Source: Cryptomeria japonica
Lineage: Eukaryota; Streptophyta; Pinopsida; Cupressales; Cupressaceae
Reading direction: 5' to 3'
Length of the DNA: 64,000 nucleotides
Assembly (NCBI RefSeq): GCF_030272615.1
Contig: NC_081406.1
Location: forward strand, 459,076,072 to 459,140,071
Shown here: positions 38,401-50,260 of the stretch, piece by piece
Layout: each line of letters starts with the position of its first letter
Numbering within the stretch: position 1 is the first letter of the stretch
Notes under the pieces: model-generated
What the model was told of the DNA's origin: nothing
The model's database searches: none
What the model saw: only the letters and a program-made list of their open reading frames with translations
Translations under genes and position numbers: made by a program

Positions 38401-39576
38401 GAAGAGGAAGTATATATTGAGCAACCGGAAGGGTTTGCCTTATCAGAAGATAGTAACATGGTGTGTAGATTACACAAAGCCCTGTATGGATAAAAACAAG
38501 CACCTAGGGCATGGTATGAATGGTTACACTCTCATCTTGTGAAGATTGGATTTCAGAGAACAAGTGAGAATAGCAACATCTATCTAAAATTTGAAGGTGA
38601 TCAGATTTTGATCTATGAAATATTTGTAGATGACATAATCTGTAGAGGAGATGATAAAATGAGTCATGCTTATGTAGATGGAATGAAGAAAGAGTTTTAG
38701 ATGTCTTTGATTGGAGAGATAAAGTTCTTCATTGGTTTACAGATTCAACAAATGAAAGAGGGTATCTTTATTACCTAGTCCAAGTATGTCAAAGAGGTAT
38801 TGAAGACCTTTGGCATGGAGGAGAGCAAACCGATTGGTACACCGATGGTGACCGGCTGTAAACTAGCTAAGGAAGATGATTCAGGGTTGGTGAATGAGAA
38901 GGAGTACCAGTCAATGATTGGTAGGATGCACTATGTGGTGCACAACAGACCATATATTGCTCATGCAGTGGGCATAGTAGCTCGTTTTCAAAAAAGTCCA
39001 AGAGAATCCCACTTGGTAGCTGTCAAGTGGATTCTTAGATATCTGAAAGGAACAGTTGACAATGGATTGTGGTATCCATATAATGGCAACTTTAACCTCA
39101 AAGTATATACTGATGCCGATTGGGCAGGTAATGTGGATGACCGAAAGAGAACAACTGGTGGAGCATTCTTTCTTGGTGGAAGACTAGTCTCGTGGATGAG
39201 TAAGAAGCAGAGCTATATTTCTCAGTCTATAGCTGAAGCAGAATATGTGGTAGCATTTATGAACTGCACTCAAGCAATCTGGATGAAACATGTATTGGAA
39301 GGTTTCAAAGTACCTATATTTGAACCGATGAATATATTTTGTGACAACACAAGTGCAATAAATATTTCTAAGAATCTGGTATTGCATGCTAGAAATAAGC
39401 ACATTGAGCTTAAGTATCACTTCTTGAGAGAAAAGGTTCAGAATAAGGAGCTTGTACTAGAACATGTTTCTAGTAAGGAGAAACTATTAGATATATTCAC
39501 TAAGCCCTTACCGAAGACTACATTTACCTATTTGAGAGGTGAATTAGGGGTTTTGCCCCTTCATGAAGTCAACTAA
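35473..39576 (+). pseudogene. Copia gag-pol, 1367-codon frame with nine stops
   Basis: One uninterrupted reading frame from ATG at 35473 to the terminal TAA. It carries only nonsense changes at 35569, 36718, 36808, 36829, 37801, 38317, 38491, 38698 and 38776, and no frameshift. The zinc knuckle (about 36265) has lost both leading Cys (Ser and Tyr instead). The protease WIIDSGCSHHM (about 36510) is intact. The integrase keeps the two catalytic Asp regions (LVHTDLC, RTDQGGEF), but the expected ERKNRT is KRNNRT near 37375, so the catalytic Glu is Lys. RT has FVDD (about 38625), and RNase H has YTDADWAG (about 39108) and the AEAEYV motif. The C-terminal IFTKPLP motif near the end is complete. In life it would give capsid, protease, integrase and RT. 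Confidence 0.95.
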
Positions 39577-39833
39577 AGTTGTGTGATCCACATCAGTTAG
39601 GTACTACAGTGTCAAATCTTTCAAGATTGATGTGTTGAAGGATGCTACTCCATAGGGGGAGCAGCATAGTGGAGAATGGAAGCTTGTGCCTCCACTTTGG
39701 CATTGTTGTCAAAGGGGGAGAAGATATCTGATGTATGGGGAGAAGATATCTGATGATGCAAAATACACTGGTCTATAATGTCTACAGTTGCAATGCTACA
39801 CTGAGTATTGCCATTAATGCCAAAGGGGGAGAT
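39577..39833 (+). promoter_or_regulatory. 3' untranslated region with repeated polypurine tracts
   Basis: The tract AAAGGGGGAGAT (39822-39833) abuts the 3' LTR. Further purine runs at 39653-39660 and 39711-39722, and GGGGAGAAGATATC at about 39738, resemble it. GAGAAGATATCTGATG is repeated directly (about 39718 and 39740). Confidence 0.75.
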
Positions 39834-41230
39834 TGTTGGCATATGATGAATCGACATGATGATATGATGATAATGTATGTTGTCATTGATATCAATAAGT
39901 GTTAGTGAATCGGTATGTAGATTGGAAGAAGTTGGTGAACTGGTATGAAGAAATGCAGTGAACCGGTGTTGGGGTTTCACTGAGTGTGACTACCGGTTGG
40001 TAATCTCAGTTCTAGGGTTTTCAATTTGGCAATCTCGCTTGTGCAATGCAATTGATGACATTTTGAGTTAAGTTAGCTAAGAGATGAAGATGATATTGTA
40101 ATGCCACATCAGCTATTTGCACATGAAGGATTTCCTTGAGGATCTTGCATGAGAAGATCGATTGCATTAAATGTCTACCTCGGGAATGAACATTTTTCTT
40201 AGTGGTATGAGAAGAAAGCATGATGAGGTACTGATTTCTATGTGCGGTGAAGAATGGACGATGTAGATTGTCTTGTGATCTGTTTGAAATTTTATTTCTC
40301 TATGCAAAGTGTTTGGATGGTCAGGATTGGACCGCTTGTATTGTAAACCTAAAATGCTTAGGGTTTAGGGTTTATGCTACCGACCTAATTGTTGTCTATA
40401 AGGTCGATGATGTTTGTTATTGTAAGTTGTTGTCTAATGTTGTGTGTGTATCCGAGTGATGAGATACTTGACAGACAAGTAAGAGAAAACTATAGAGTGT
40501 GATTGTAGAAGTATAGGAACTGAAAAGGATTTGCCTTAGCATATAGTGTTGTTATCAGATCAAAGCTTTACTTGTTGTCTTCTAACCATTTCAATAGAAG
40601 GAAAATCCCTTTGCTGGGTAGCCTAAACAGGCTTACTACAAATCCTTTAACCAGGTGACTCAAGATTCATTAAGTACTTCAAATCCTCTAGCAAGGTAAC
40701 CTTTAACAAGGTATATAGCCATCCCTTAACCGGGTGATCTTTAACAGGATTGGTTCCTAGCAGAACCTTATTGTAAAGTCTTTAACCAAAATAGGCTCCT
40801 AACAAAGCAAGCTTCAAAAGAGTTCAAAAACAAGCTTGTGGATATTCATTCCCACCGTGGTTTTTCCCATTTGGGTTTCCACGTGAAAAATCTGTGTGTC
40901 ATGTGTTGTGCATTTTTCATGTGATGATTAAGTGCTCTTTGTTTAAGTGATTATGCATGCAGAGCTAACGGTTATGGTATTGGTGACACACCACATGCAT
41001 ATGTTTATGGGTAAAGTAGATATCAAGTATTAAATGTATTTGAAGTGTTCAGACTTACTGGTCTATGTTGTCTGAAGTCTTACTGTGTTTAACCGGTATT
41101 TCTATGGTTAAGTTAAGTAATGAAGACAACCAGTTAGTGTTGTTTTATCTTGACAAGATTGTTAGAAAGTCTTTGACTGTATTGATTCACCCCCCCCCCT
41201 CTCAGTACCAGTAAGGGTATCCGTTGTTCA
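39834..41230 (+). repeat. 3' LTR of the 34040-41230 copia element
   Basis: 1397 bp; it starts right after the polypurine tract and ends CCGTTGTTCA. Compared with the 5' LTR it has an extra block near 40745-40835 (CTAGCAGAACC and following) and small deletions elsewhere. Confidence 0.92.
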
Positions 41231-41686
41231 TAAGGTCTAACTTTTGGTAAAGTTATGGAATTACTTTGTATCAATTTTTTGAGTGTTAATTCAATAGGTT
41301 CACCAAGGGGTGTAAATCTTCTTCTGGGTGCGCTTGCCCTTGGTGGTCTTGGATTGCTTGATTGTAGTACATTGGTGTTGTTTATCTGAGTTAGATTCTT
41401 ACTAGCAAGATCAACTGGTCCTTGTAGAGATACTATTGGTTGAGCTCTATTTACAACACATGCATCAACAACTCCATCATTTGTGACATTCTTGCTCCTA
41501 GACCAGAATTTTGGTCTTTCATTGTTTGTACTTGTGTTTGGCCCATTATCTTTGTGGTGTTTCATTATCCCTTGCTCTAATATGCCTCTTTCACATTTGA
41601 TGTCTTTTTCCGTGATGTCTTTAAAATTGTTTAGGGATTGCATTTGTAATGGATACTTAATTGGGGGTACATGATTTTCATTGAAA

Positions 41687-43740
41687 ATGTCTACTTTCTC
41701 AGCTTCAGGGATATGACTAAGACATCTGCGGTATAAACCTCTCCAGCTTTGCAAGAATGTAGTAAAGGTTTCTCCTTTCTTTTTCTTTGTTTCACATAAA
41801 TCTATCAAGGTAACTGGAATATCTATATTGAATCAAATTTTGATATGAATAACTCAACCAGTTCACCCCACGAAGCAATCTTAGGTGGGAGGTGTGAAAA
41901 CCATTCTAATGTTGTCCCTCCAAGACTTTTGGAAAATAGCATCATTAAGTATGTATCATCATGGGCTACCTCGATACATATCATGAAGAATTCACTGACA
42001 TGATCTCAAGGATCCCCTTTCCCTCTATATTTGTCAAAACTTGGAGTTTCAAAATGCACGGGAAAAGGTGGCATGTATAACTTTTTGTCAAAAGGATATG
42101 GACAAAGGTCCTCCATTGTATAGCTCATTTTATCATTGACTGTTTTCATACTGGTCATCTGTTTCTGCAGATTCTCCATTTGTTGAGTCAGGATCTATGT
42201 TTGCATCAGTGGTGTACTGACTTGATGAGTATTTCTCACAAAAGGAACAATATTGGAGTAACTTGAGCTTTCTGAACTGTAGATTGACCATGTAGTTGTG
42301 TACCATAATTCCCACTAGGTTGTGTAAAGTATGCAAATTGTGTATTGACATTCGACTAAGTTGATCTTGTTATCCCTTGATTCACATTTTAGCTACTGCA
42401 GGTAGATCCACCTGAAACTGAAGGTTGGGTTATACTTGTTGAAGAAGGGTTTTGAGCTATTTTAGCTTGCATTGTTACACTAGGCATTGTTTGAGATTTA
42501 ACATTAGTACTTGCCAATGCAACTGTTGATGGTGTTGAAGTTGTATTTGCTTGAGTATTTTGAGATACACCCTAGGTTGATGTTGCAAGTGTTGCTTGAG
42601 TCTATCTAATAGTAGGTACTCAAGGAACAAAATTAATGCAATGTCACACTTGGCGGCAATATAGCCGAAATGTTCACTACTGGAGGTAATTTGGCCCCAT
42701 TTTGGACTAATTGTGCGAGATATTTGTCTCTATCATTATTGATGAGAGCGTTGGAAGATCTTGTTGGGATGCTTCCAATTCTTTTCTAGTTAGATTATGT
42801 TGTATTTCATGAATGGAGGGTGTCATGTTTATGTTTGTTGATAAGTTTATGGGTCTCCAACCCGATGTTTGTTGATTTGTGGACAAGTTCGATTCCATGT
42901 TGGGTTAACCGAAGGGTCATTATTAGGTTCCATCTGACATTTTGCCTTTTGAGCACATGCTAATGGCATGAATGTTATTTCAACGTGATCTTTACTCTTT
43001 AAGACTCTCTAAAATGCAAGTGCAAGACTCAACTAAATGTAACCAGGTATGCTTCTAAGACTTTCTAAAGACTAAAATGTAGACAATGCAATCTATGAGT
43101 GAAGACTTGCTATCAAGGATTTCAGAATTCAAACAAAAGATCTTCAGCGTTTTACTGAAATGCTTCAAAATATTCCTCTTCTTCTATTTGATTTTCGAGG
43201 TCTATGTCAATTTGTATTGACTTTCAAACTTCCTCATCTATGACAGCTTGGACTATGTCGTATTGGTCTTGATAAACTATCAATTCTTCAGCAAGAATAT
43301 TTAAACCATCAATTATTTCTAGTTGAACGTTGTTTGACCCAATATTGGGTTGCTCAAATGGGAATTTCTCATCTCCTTTTAGACCCATATGCTAAAGATT
43401 ATAATGCAAACTATATGGAAAACCTAGGAATGATTGACACTTTGTTTTAAGGAATCTAACAAGGATTTAGAAACTCTGCTATAGTCTTTTCAGCCAATTG
43501 TCTGATGGCTTCCTTTTGAGATGCCTTTTTTTTTTTTTAATCTTTTTACTCAATTTTTCATCAAGATGAACAGATTTCCGGATCTCATTATCTATGATGG
43601 TCTCAACTATATCGTACTGAGCACGATAAACTTTTATTTTTCAAGCAAGGTCATCCAAACTATCAATTATTCCTAATTGGTCATTGTTTGGCCCAAGATC
43701 GGGTTGGTCAAATGGAAATTCGTCATCTACTTTCAGACCC
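41687..43740 (-). repeat. Gag tandem duplication, unit A
   Basis: About 2054 bp, directly repeated as unit B. The left edge is ATGT at 41687 (GAAA|ATGTCTAC); the right edge is where unit B starts (CCC|ATGTCTAC, 43741). It contains two extra segments absent from unit B, near 42395-42410 and 42856-42915. Confidence 0.88.
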
Positions 43741-45705
43741 ATGTCTACTTTCTCAGCTTTAGGGATGTAAATAAGACATCTACGGTATAAACCTCTCCAG
43801 CTTTGCAAGCATGTAGTAAAGGTTTCTCCTTTCTTTTTCTTTGTTGCACATAAATCTATCAAGGTAACTGGAATATCTATATTGAATGCAAATTTTGATA
43901 TGAATAACTCAACCAGTTCATCCCACGAAGCAATCTTAGGTGGGAGGTGTGAAAACTATTCTAATGTTGTCCCTCCAAGACTTTTGGAAAATAGCCTCAT
44001 TAAGTATGTATCATCATGGGCTACCTCGATACATATCATGAAGAATTCACTGACATGATCTCAAGGATCACCTTTCCCTCTATATTTGTCGAAACTTGGA
44101 GTTTCAAAATGCATGGGAAAAGGTGGCATGTATAACTTTTTGTCAAAAGGATATGGACAAAGGTCCTCCATTGTATAGCTCCTTTTTTCATTGACTGTTT
44201 GCATGTACTGGTCATCTATTTCTGAAGATTCTCCATTTGTTGAGTCAGGATCTATGATTGCATCAATGGTGTACTAACTTGATGAGTATTTATCATAAAA
44301 GGAACAATATTGGAGTAACTTGAGCTTTCTGAAATGTAGATTGACCATGTAGTTGTGTACAATAATTCCCACTAGGTTGTGTAAAGTATGCAAATTGTGT
44401 ATTGAAATTCGACTGAGTTGATCTTGTTATCCCTTGATTCACATTTTAGCCACTGAAGGTTGGGTTATACTTGTTGAAGAAGGGTTTTGAGCTATTTTAG
44501 ATTGCATTGTTACACTAGGCATTGTTTGAGATTTAACATTAGTACTTGCCAATGCAACTCTTGATGGTGTTGAAGTTGTAGTTGCTTGAGTATTTTGAGA
44601 TACACCCTAGGTTGATGTTGCAAGTGTTGCTTGAGTCTATGTAATAGTAGGTACTCAAAGAACAAAATTAATGCAATGTCACACCTGGCAGCAATATAGC
44701 TGAAATGTTCACTCCTGGAGGTAATTTGGCCCCATTTTGGACTAATCGTGCGAGATATTTGTCTCTATCTTTATTGATGAGAGCATTACAAGATCTTGTT
44801 GGGTTGCTTCCAATTCTTTTTTAGTTATATTATGTTGTATTTCATCAATGGAGGGCATCATGTTTATGTTTGTTGATAAGTTTGTGGATTATTAGGTTCC
44901 ATCTGATGTTTTTCCTTTTGAGCACATGCTAATGTCATGAATGTTATTTCAACGTGATCTTGACTCTTTAAGACTCTCTAAAATGCAAATGCAAGACTCA
45001 ACTAAATGTAACCAGGTATGCTTCTAAGACTTTCTAAAGACTAAAATGCAAACAATGCAATCTATGAGTGAAGACTTGCTATCAAGGATTTCAGAATTCA
45101 AACACATGATCTTCAGCGTATTGCTGAAATGCTTCAAAATCTTCCTCTTCTTTGATTTGATTTTCGAGGTCTATGTCAATTTGTATTGACTTTCAAACTT
45201 CCTCATCTATGATAGCTTGGACTATGTCATATTGGTCTTGACAAACTATCAATTCTTCAGCAAGAATATTTAAACCATCAATTATTTCTAATTGTACGTT
45301 GTTTGACCCAAGATTGGGTTGCTCAAATGGGAATTTCTCATCTCCTTTTAGACCTATATGCTAAAGATTATAATGAAAACTATATGGAAAACCTAGGAAT
45401 GATTGACACTTTTTTTAAGGATTCTAACGAGGATTTAGAAACTCTGCTATAGTCTTATCAGCCAATTGTCTGATGGCTTCCTTTTGAGATGCCTTTTTTT
45501 TTTAATCTTTTTACTGAATTTTTCATCAAGATGAATAGATTTCTGAATCTCATTATCTATGATGGTCTCAACTATATCATATTGAGCACGATCAACTTTT
45601 AGTTTCCAAGCAAGGTCATCCAAACTATCAATTATTCCTAATTGGTCATTGTTTGGCCCAAGATCGGGTTGCTCAAATGGAGATTCGTCATCTACTTTAA
45701 GACCC
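43741..45705 (-). repeat. Gag tandem duplication, unit B
   Basis: About 1965 bp, the second copy of 41687-43740. It ends at CCC|ATGTATTG (45706). All junctions share ATGT, the microhomology expected at a duplication breakpoint. Within each unit, two diverged sub-repeats of about 350 bp (for example around 43200-43385 and 43530-43740) encode related segments beginning MGLKxDE. Confidence 0.88.
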
Positions 45706-45709
45706 ATGT

Positions 45710-47845
45710 ATTGAGGTATGTTTCTTAGACTCTAATGCAATACTTAATTCTATATGAGTGGATGCAACTTGATTGAAGACTACCCTTTTTGTGATGTGAG
45801 GACTTGTGTAAACACTTTGTGCAGTATGATGACACTAAAGGACTTATATATTAACTAGATGTCTATGACTTAAGATCACTTGAGAAAGACATGTTTTTTA
45901 TCTTTCAATTTTGCAAAAGTTTTGGTTTGATGTTGGTGTCTATGTTCAAACTTGACTTTGTTGAGGGACTTGATCTTGTTGATGTTTTGACTAAACCTGG
46001 TTGGGGTTCCACTTTGTTTTTGGTATTTTCTAAAATGTTTGAATTTGGTGAAATGTAGCAAAGGACACAATAGACACATCAAAAAGAATAATAACACAAA
46101 AATAATACTTGTTTAAAGAACTTTTTCAAATTCTCATGAATGTTGGAGTCTTTTTCAAAACCCCATTTTGTTTTCGTTGTAATTGGTCAATCGATAGAAC
46201 ATCAAGCAGACTCTCCTAATGGTCAAAAGGTCACAAGTATTACCACAAACCACATCTTGATACTCCATTAGCTCAAACAACCCTGTCACACCATAGGGTG
46301 TGCCCATTTTTTTAACTTTTTTAGGAAATTAGACCAAAGAAGATTGCTCCTCCATTGACCTTTTATCCTAGGAGATATATGGTGAGTGTCTTGGGGGGAA
46401 ATTGTTCCCCACCCTTGCACTATGATAATCCAAGTGTCTAGTTACTGACTTAGTTGGGCTTCTAATTTCTAAGGTGTTTAGAAAGAGTTTCGTTCGAGTG
46501 GTCACAATCAACATTATTTTACACTCTGTTGAGGAAGGTCTCCTAGTCTATAGAAGTTACACTCTATAGATTTTAACATACCATATAGGCACTGAGGGAG
46601 GAATAATGTTGTTGTGACAACATGTAACACTCATCGCATATGATTTTTATCACATACGCATTTATTTAGAATGGCTTGGATTACTTGGCTTTAGTCGTTG
46701 CCACTTAGGTCGTTCCCTCTCACTTGGCCTTATGGGATACTTGGGAGGTGAGCCTTCTAAAGGTGTTATCCTAATGTAGTAAATGAAATAAAGCATGAAA
46801 AAGGTGGGTATGACTTTTTGATTACCCAAAAAAGGGGAGAGCATATACCTATCACCTTGAAGACAGGAAGAACAATGATTCCTTTTAAACCTTCATTGCA
46901 ATGTTTTCTAAACATTAGAGATGTTACTCCAAAAAGGCATGGGGTTCATTTTAACTATCATAGCAATGATGAAAATTGTATTGTTCTTTTTAACAACACC
47001 AAAATAATTTTTCTACTCTAACCCTGTAGAGAAAATAATGTAAGTAGACATATGGTGGGCTATCTAGCCTAATTTTCTCAATTAAAAATCTATATATTTT
47101 CACAAATAGATAGCAATCTTGATAAAAACCAGAACTAAATAGAGATAGAATGCAAAAAACCTAAACTAGCAATTGCGAATTACTATGATAGAAATTGCAA
47201 ATTGATATCTGAGCAATTGTGTAGCAATATCATGTTAATTGCTAATTAGTTAAATGCAAAAAGAAATTTTTTATTTATTTTTAAATAAACAACAACAAAA
47301 GACAGAAGATAGAAATTTGATTTTGTAATGATTTTATCCAAAATCACATGAGCCATCACATTAATGTCATCATAAAATTTGTATTTGGCAATGAATCAAT
47401 GGATGCTTCTATGATATTGAGCGATTGCTTCTTTTTCTTCAATTTCCCGAAGCTCTCTATCTTCTTTTAGGAGTCTTTGGTATGCTCTTTGTTCTATCCT
47501 ATCTTGTCTTTCCCTCCTTGCACTTGAGATTTCAAAGGTTACCTTTCCTACCATTGGATTAAACACAATTTATGCAAAAAATAAAATATTCTTAGAATTG
47601 AAAGATTTTTATGGGTTAAGTGCGCAAGATCAACTAATTAAGAAACAACAAATAAACAATTATTTTTCCCCTTTTTTGAGAAATTGCGCTAGATTTTACT
47701 GTCAATTGCAATGGATTTTGATGGCAATTGCGGATAAATATTTGCAATTGCAAATTTCTGTTTGATCAATTGTGGATTCTGGTTTTTTGTGCATGCACGT
47801 ATTTGCAAAACCAATTAAAACAACAGAGGAAGGTTAGATCTGATT
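45710..47845 (-). other. Untranslated leader of the gypsy element
   Basis: About 2.1 kb between PBS and gag on the minus strand. No domain is recognised; short open frames (45876-46097, 46662-46844, 46818-47021) lack homology. CAATTGC-rich sequence recurs around 47160-47260 and 47680-47770. Confidence 0.55.
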
Positions 47846-47863
47846 CACGTCAGGTTCACCAAT
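47846..47863 (-). promoter_or_regulatory. Probable gypsy primer-binding site
   Basis: In minus reading, TGGTGAACCTGACGTGAATC follows the LTR end by two bases. TGG plus a T-arm-like GTGAATC is typical of a tRNA 3'-end complement, but I cannot name the tRNA. It is clearly not initiator Met. Confidence 0.55.
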
Positions 47864-48994
47864 TGTTCTCATGTATGAAATCATCAAATCCAAGCTAATT
47901 AGACTAAAAGGATGAATCACAAAATCCTTAACTAATTAAATCGATTTTAAACACTGTATAATGAAATAAATGATAGAAATAGAGAGATTAAACTAAATTA
48001 AAACTCCATATTCTCCACTTGTGCTTCCATTGTTCTTCTCCATAATTGTTGGTGTAGGTGGCTCTTAGGTATTGCACTGATTTCCTGCATAAGATGGACA
48101 ATAACTTTGAAGACTCTGATTCTAGCTTGAATTGAGAAAAAGAGGTTGAATTTATATATTTTCAACACAAAGAAGGTGAGAATTTGAACTCAAGTGTTGA
48201 TTAATGGACAACTAAAATTGATTGATCTGTTAACTCATTAGATTGATCTGTTAATAGAATTGATTGAGGAGTCAACTCAATTGATTAACTAGTAGACTGA
48301 ATAGACTAGCTAGTTGACTGAGTTGATGAATCAGATGCCTGAATTGATTGGAGAGATAAGTAGATTAATTGATCATTCAGAAAAGGTGATTGAGAGTTAA
48401 AAAGGGTGATTGATGAGTTAGCTACATTAACTAATTAGATAATAGATTTGATCAATCAGTTCAGATTTTATCATGTGTTGTAGGGATTTAAAATTGAATT
48501 TGATTTTCATTTTCAATTTGGATTTAAATTTGGACTTTCGAATGCTAAAATGCACATGAAATTAACTGAAATTCAGATTTGGTGAAAAATAAATTTGGAA
48601 GAAATGAAATTAATTGAAATGAAGTGAAATTCGAATTAGTGGAAAATGACATGAAATTAGATGGAATTAATTGGAATTATAATTTGGGGATTGGAAGAAT
48701 TAATTAATTAATTAATTGAAATGAAATTATTTAATCATAGGAAATTGAATTAATTAAATCATAAAGATTATTTAACTAAGGAAATTTTTGCAATTAATTA
48801 AATAATTGATATTTAATTAATAATTGAGATAGGGTTAATTGATTAAATGATGAAATGATAAGAATTCGATAATTAAAAATGTTAAATGTTCTAATTAGAA
48901 TAAATATTTAACTTAATCGAATAATTAAAGAATTACTTAATTAAATAGATGAATAATTAGTGTAGAATTAATGAGATATTTTTAGGTGTCTACA
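47864..48994 (-). repeat. 5' LTR of the gypsy gag element
   Basis: 1131 bp. The minus-strand start is TGTAGACACCTAAAAATATC (48994 down) and the end is CATGAGAACA. It is very AT-rich, with TTAATTAATTAATTAATT near 48700. Confidence 0.75.
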
Positions 48995-49083
48995 CTAGAA
49001 TTAATGAAATATTAGCCAATAGAATTAAATAATTTTCAAATGGTAGATAAAAATCGCTAATAGACTATAAGGGGCAAAAGAAG

Positions 49084-49093
49084 CTATAAATAG
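49084..49093 (+). promoter_or_regulatory. Possible TATA box upstream of the LINE fragment
   Basis: CTATAAATAG lies about 100 bases before the endonuclease ORF, in a purine-rich context. It could be a chance match in AT-rich DNA. Confidence 0.3.
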
Positions 49094-49185
49094 AAGAGAG
49101 AGGATAGAGCCAAAGAGAAAGGTATTATTGGTGTGTTGGATTACATAAAGAAAACCAAGGGAGGAGGACTCTCCCTTGGAAATCA

Positions 49186-50260
49186 ATGAAAATAACAACA
49201 TGGAATGTCAGGGGTCTATCAGCCCCTGACAAAAAATGCTTGGTCAAGAGGGCTTTTCAAACAATTTCAGGAGACATCATCATGTTGCAAGAGACCAAGC
49301 TCAATGAAGAAAAAGCTTTCTTTTTCAAATCTTTAAGTAGGATGTGGGATAGTGTCTTTCAAGAGGCAAAAGGCTCCATGGGTGGACTGGCGACTCTATG
49401 GAATGCAGATAGAGTGACAATAGAATTGATTAATAAGCAAGATAATTGGATGCACTATAAAGCAAGAACATTGCAGGAAGATTTGGAATTCTCCCTAATT
49501 AATGTTTATGGACCGACAAAGATAGAGGAAAAGAAAAGGGTTTGGAAAGAAATTACAGATCAGATCAGAATGTTCGATCTAGAGAAAACAATTGTAGTAG
49601 GAGATTTTAATGCAATCCTCAACAATGATGAAAAATGTGGAGGTTTAAGAATGAATACCCAAGTGATGGAAGATTTCAAAGATTTTGTAGAAAATAATAA
49701 CCTTTTTGATGTTGTTCCTAAAACTAGAAATTTCACTTGGACCAATAGGAGGGCAAACTTTTGCAGAATTTCTGAGAGATTGGACAAAATATTTGTTGGT
49801 TCATTTTGGATAAGAGGTAGTTTTGATCTGGAATCAAAAATCCAGCCCATAACACTTTCGGACCATTACCCGGTTCAGTTAACTTGCACAATACCATTGA
49901 TGAAGGTGAAAGGAAACTTCAAGTTCTTAAGCATGTGGTGGAGAGATTCAAACTTTGAAGAAAACATGGAAAAATGGTGGAAAGAATATAAAGATATTAA
50001 AGGAACTCCTAGTTTTTGTTTTGTTCAAAAGTTAAAATATCTCAAAAACAAGATCAAAATATGGAACGCACGACTTCCTTCAAGAACATCTTTGCTGAAA
50101 AAATTAGAGTGGAAGAGGAACTAAATAGGATTAATAATCTGGTGATAGAGAAGGGGATGACAAATGAAGAATTCAATGAAGAGAATTCCCTTAAAGTGGA
50201 ACTGGCAGAAATACTCCTGAGAGAAGAAATGTATTGGAGGGACAAATCCAGGGAATTATG
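49186..50260 (+). pseudogene. LINE (L1-type) endonuclease fragment, RT missing
   Basis: 312 codons open from ATG at 49186. Endonuclease/exonuclease/phosphatase fold residues are all present: N7 (TWNVRGL), E36 (QETKL), Y108 (NVYGPT), D140 and N142 (VVGDFNAIL), D200 (ERLDKIF) and D226-H227 (LSDHYPV). The domain would nick target DNA for target-primed reverse transcription. After a frameshift near 50120 the linker continues in another frame to YWRDKSREL, the motif normally just ahead of reverse transcriptase. It then ends in A-rich sequence at about 50260. Plant LINEs are normally truncated at the 5' end; here the 5' half is kept and the RT half is missing. Confidence 0.88.

Larger units (their letters stand above)
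34040..41230 (+). mobile_element. Full-length Ty1/copia element inserted in gypsy gag
   Basis: LTRs at 34040-35388 and 39834-41230 (TGTTGGCATATGATG... to GTTGTTCA), a PBS at 35404-35415, a single gag-pol frame 35473-39576 and a polypurine tract at 39821-39833. The LTRs differ by point changes and several indels; the 3' copy is 48 bp longer. The flanks (AAATG and TAAGG) do not match, so no target-site duplication is evident. The interrupted gene is the minus-strand gypsy gag. Confidence 0.93.
41231..45709 (-). pseudogene. Ty3/gypsy gag with internal tandem duplication
   Basis: Minus strand, running from an N-terminal segment (MGLKVDDESPFEQPDLG, 45707 down) to a Pro/Arg-rich region ending at the copia insertion at 41231. 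The retrotransposon gag core is recognisable twice (about 44170-43760 and 42120-41700): PSFDKYRGKGDP, then stop, then DHVSEFFMI, SLGGTTLEWFSHLPPKIASW and QSWRGLYRRC. The same TGA replaces an expected Arg codon in both copies. Other stops and shifts are present. The C-terminal stretch 41670-41231 (Asn- and Pro-rich) occurs once and continues at 34039. Gag proteins form the particle that packages element RNA. Confidence 0.85.

Noticed and set aside
34030-41240. Target-site duplication for the 34040-41230 copia element
   Set aside because: The flanks AAATG and TAAGG do not match; the junctions may have been altered after insertion, so I do not claim a duplication.
41687-45705. CRISPR-like or prokaryotic repeat array
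   Set aside because: The repeats are two 2-kb gag copies, not short repeats with spacers, and the whole window is plant retroelement DNA.
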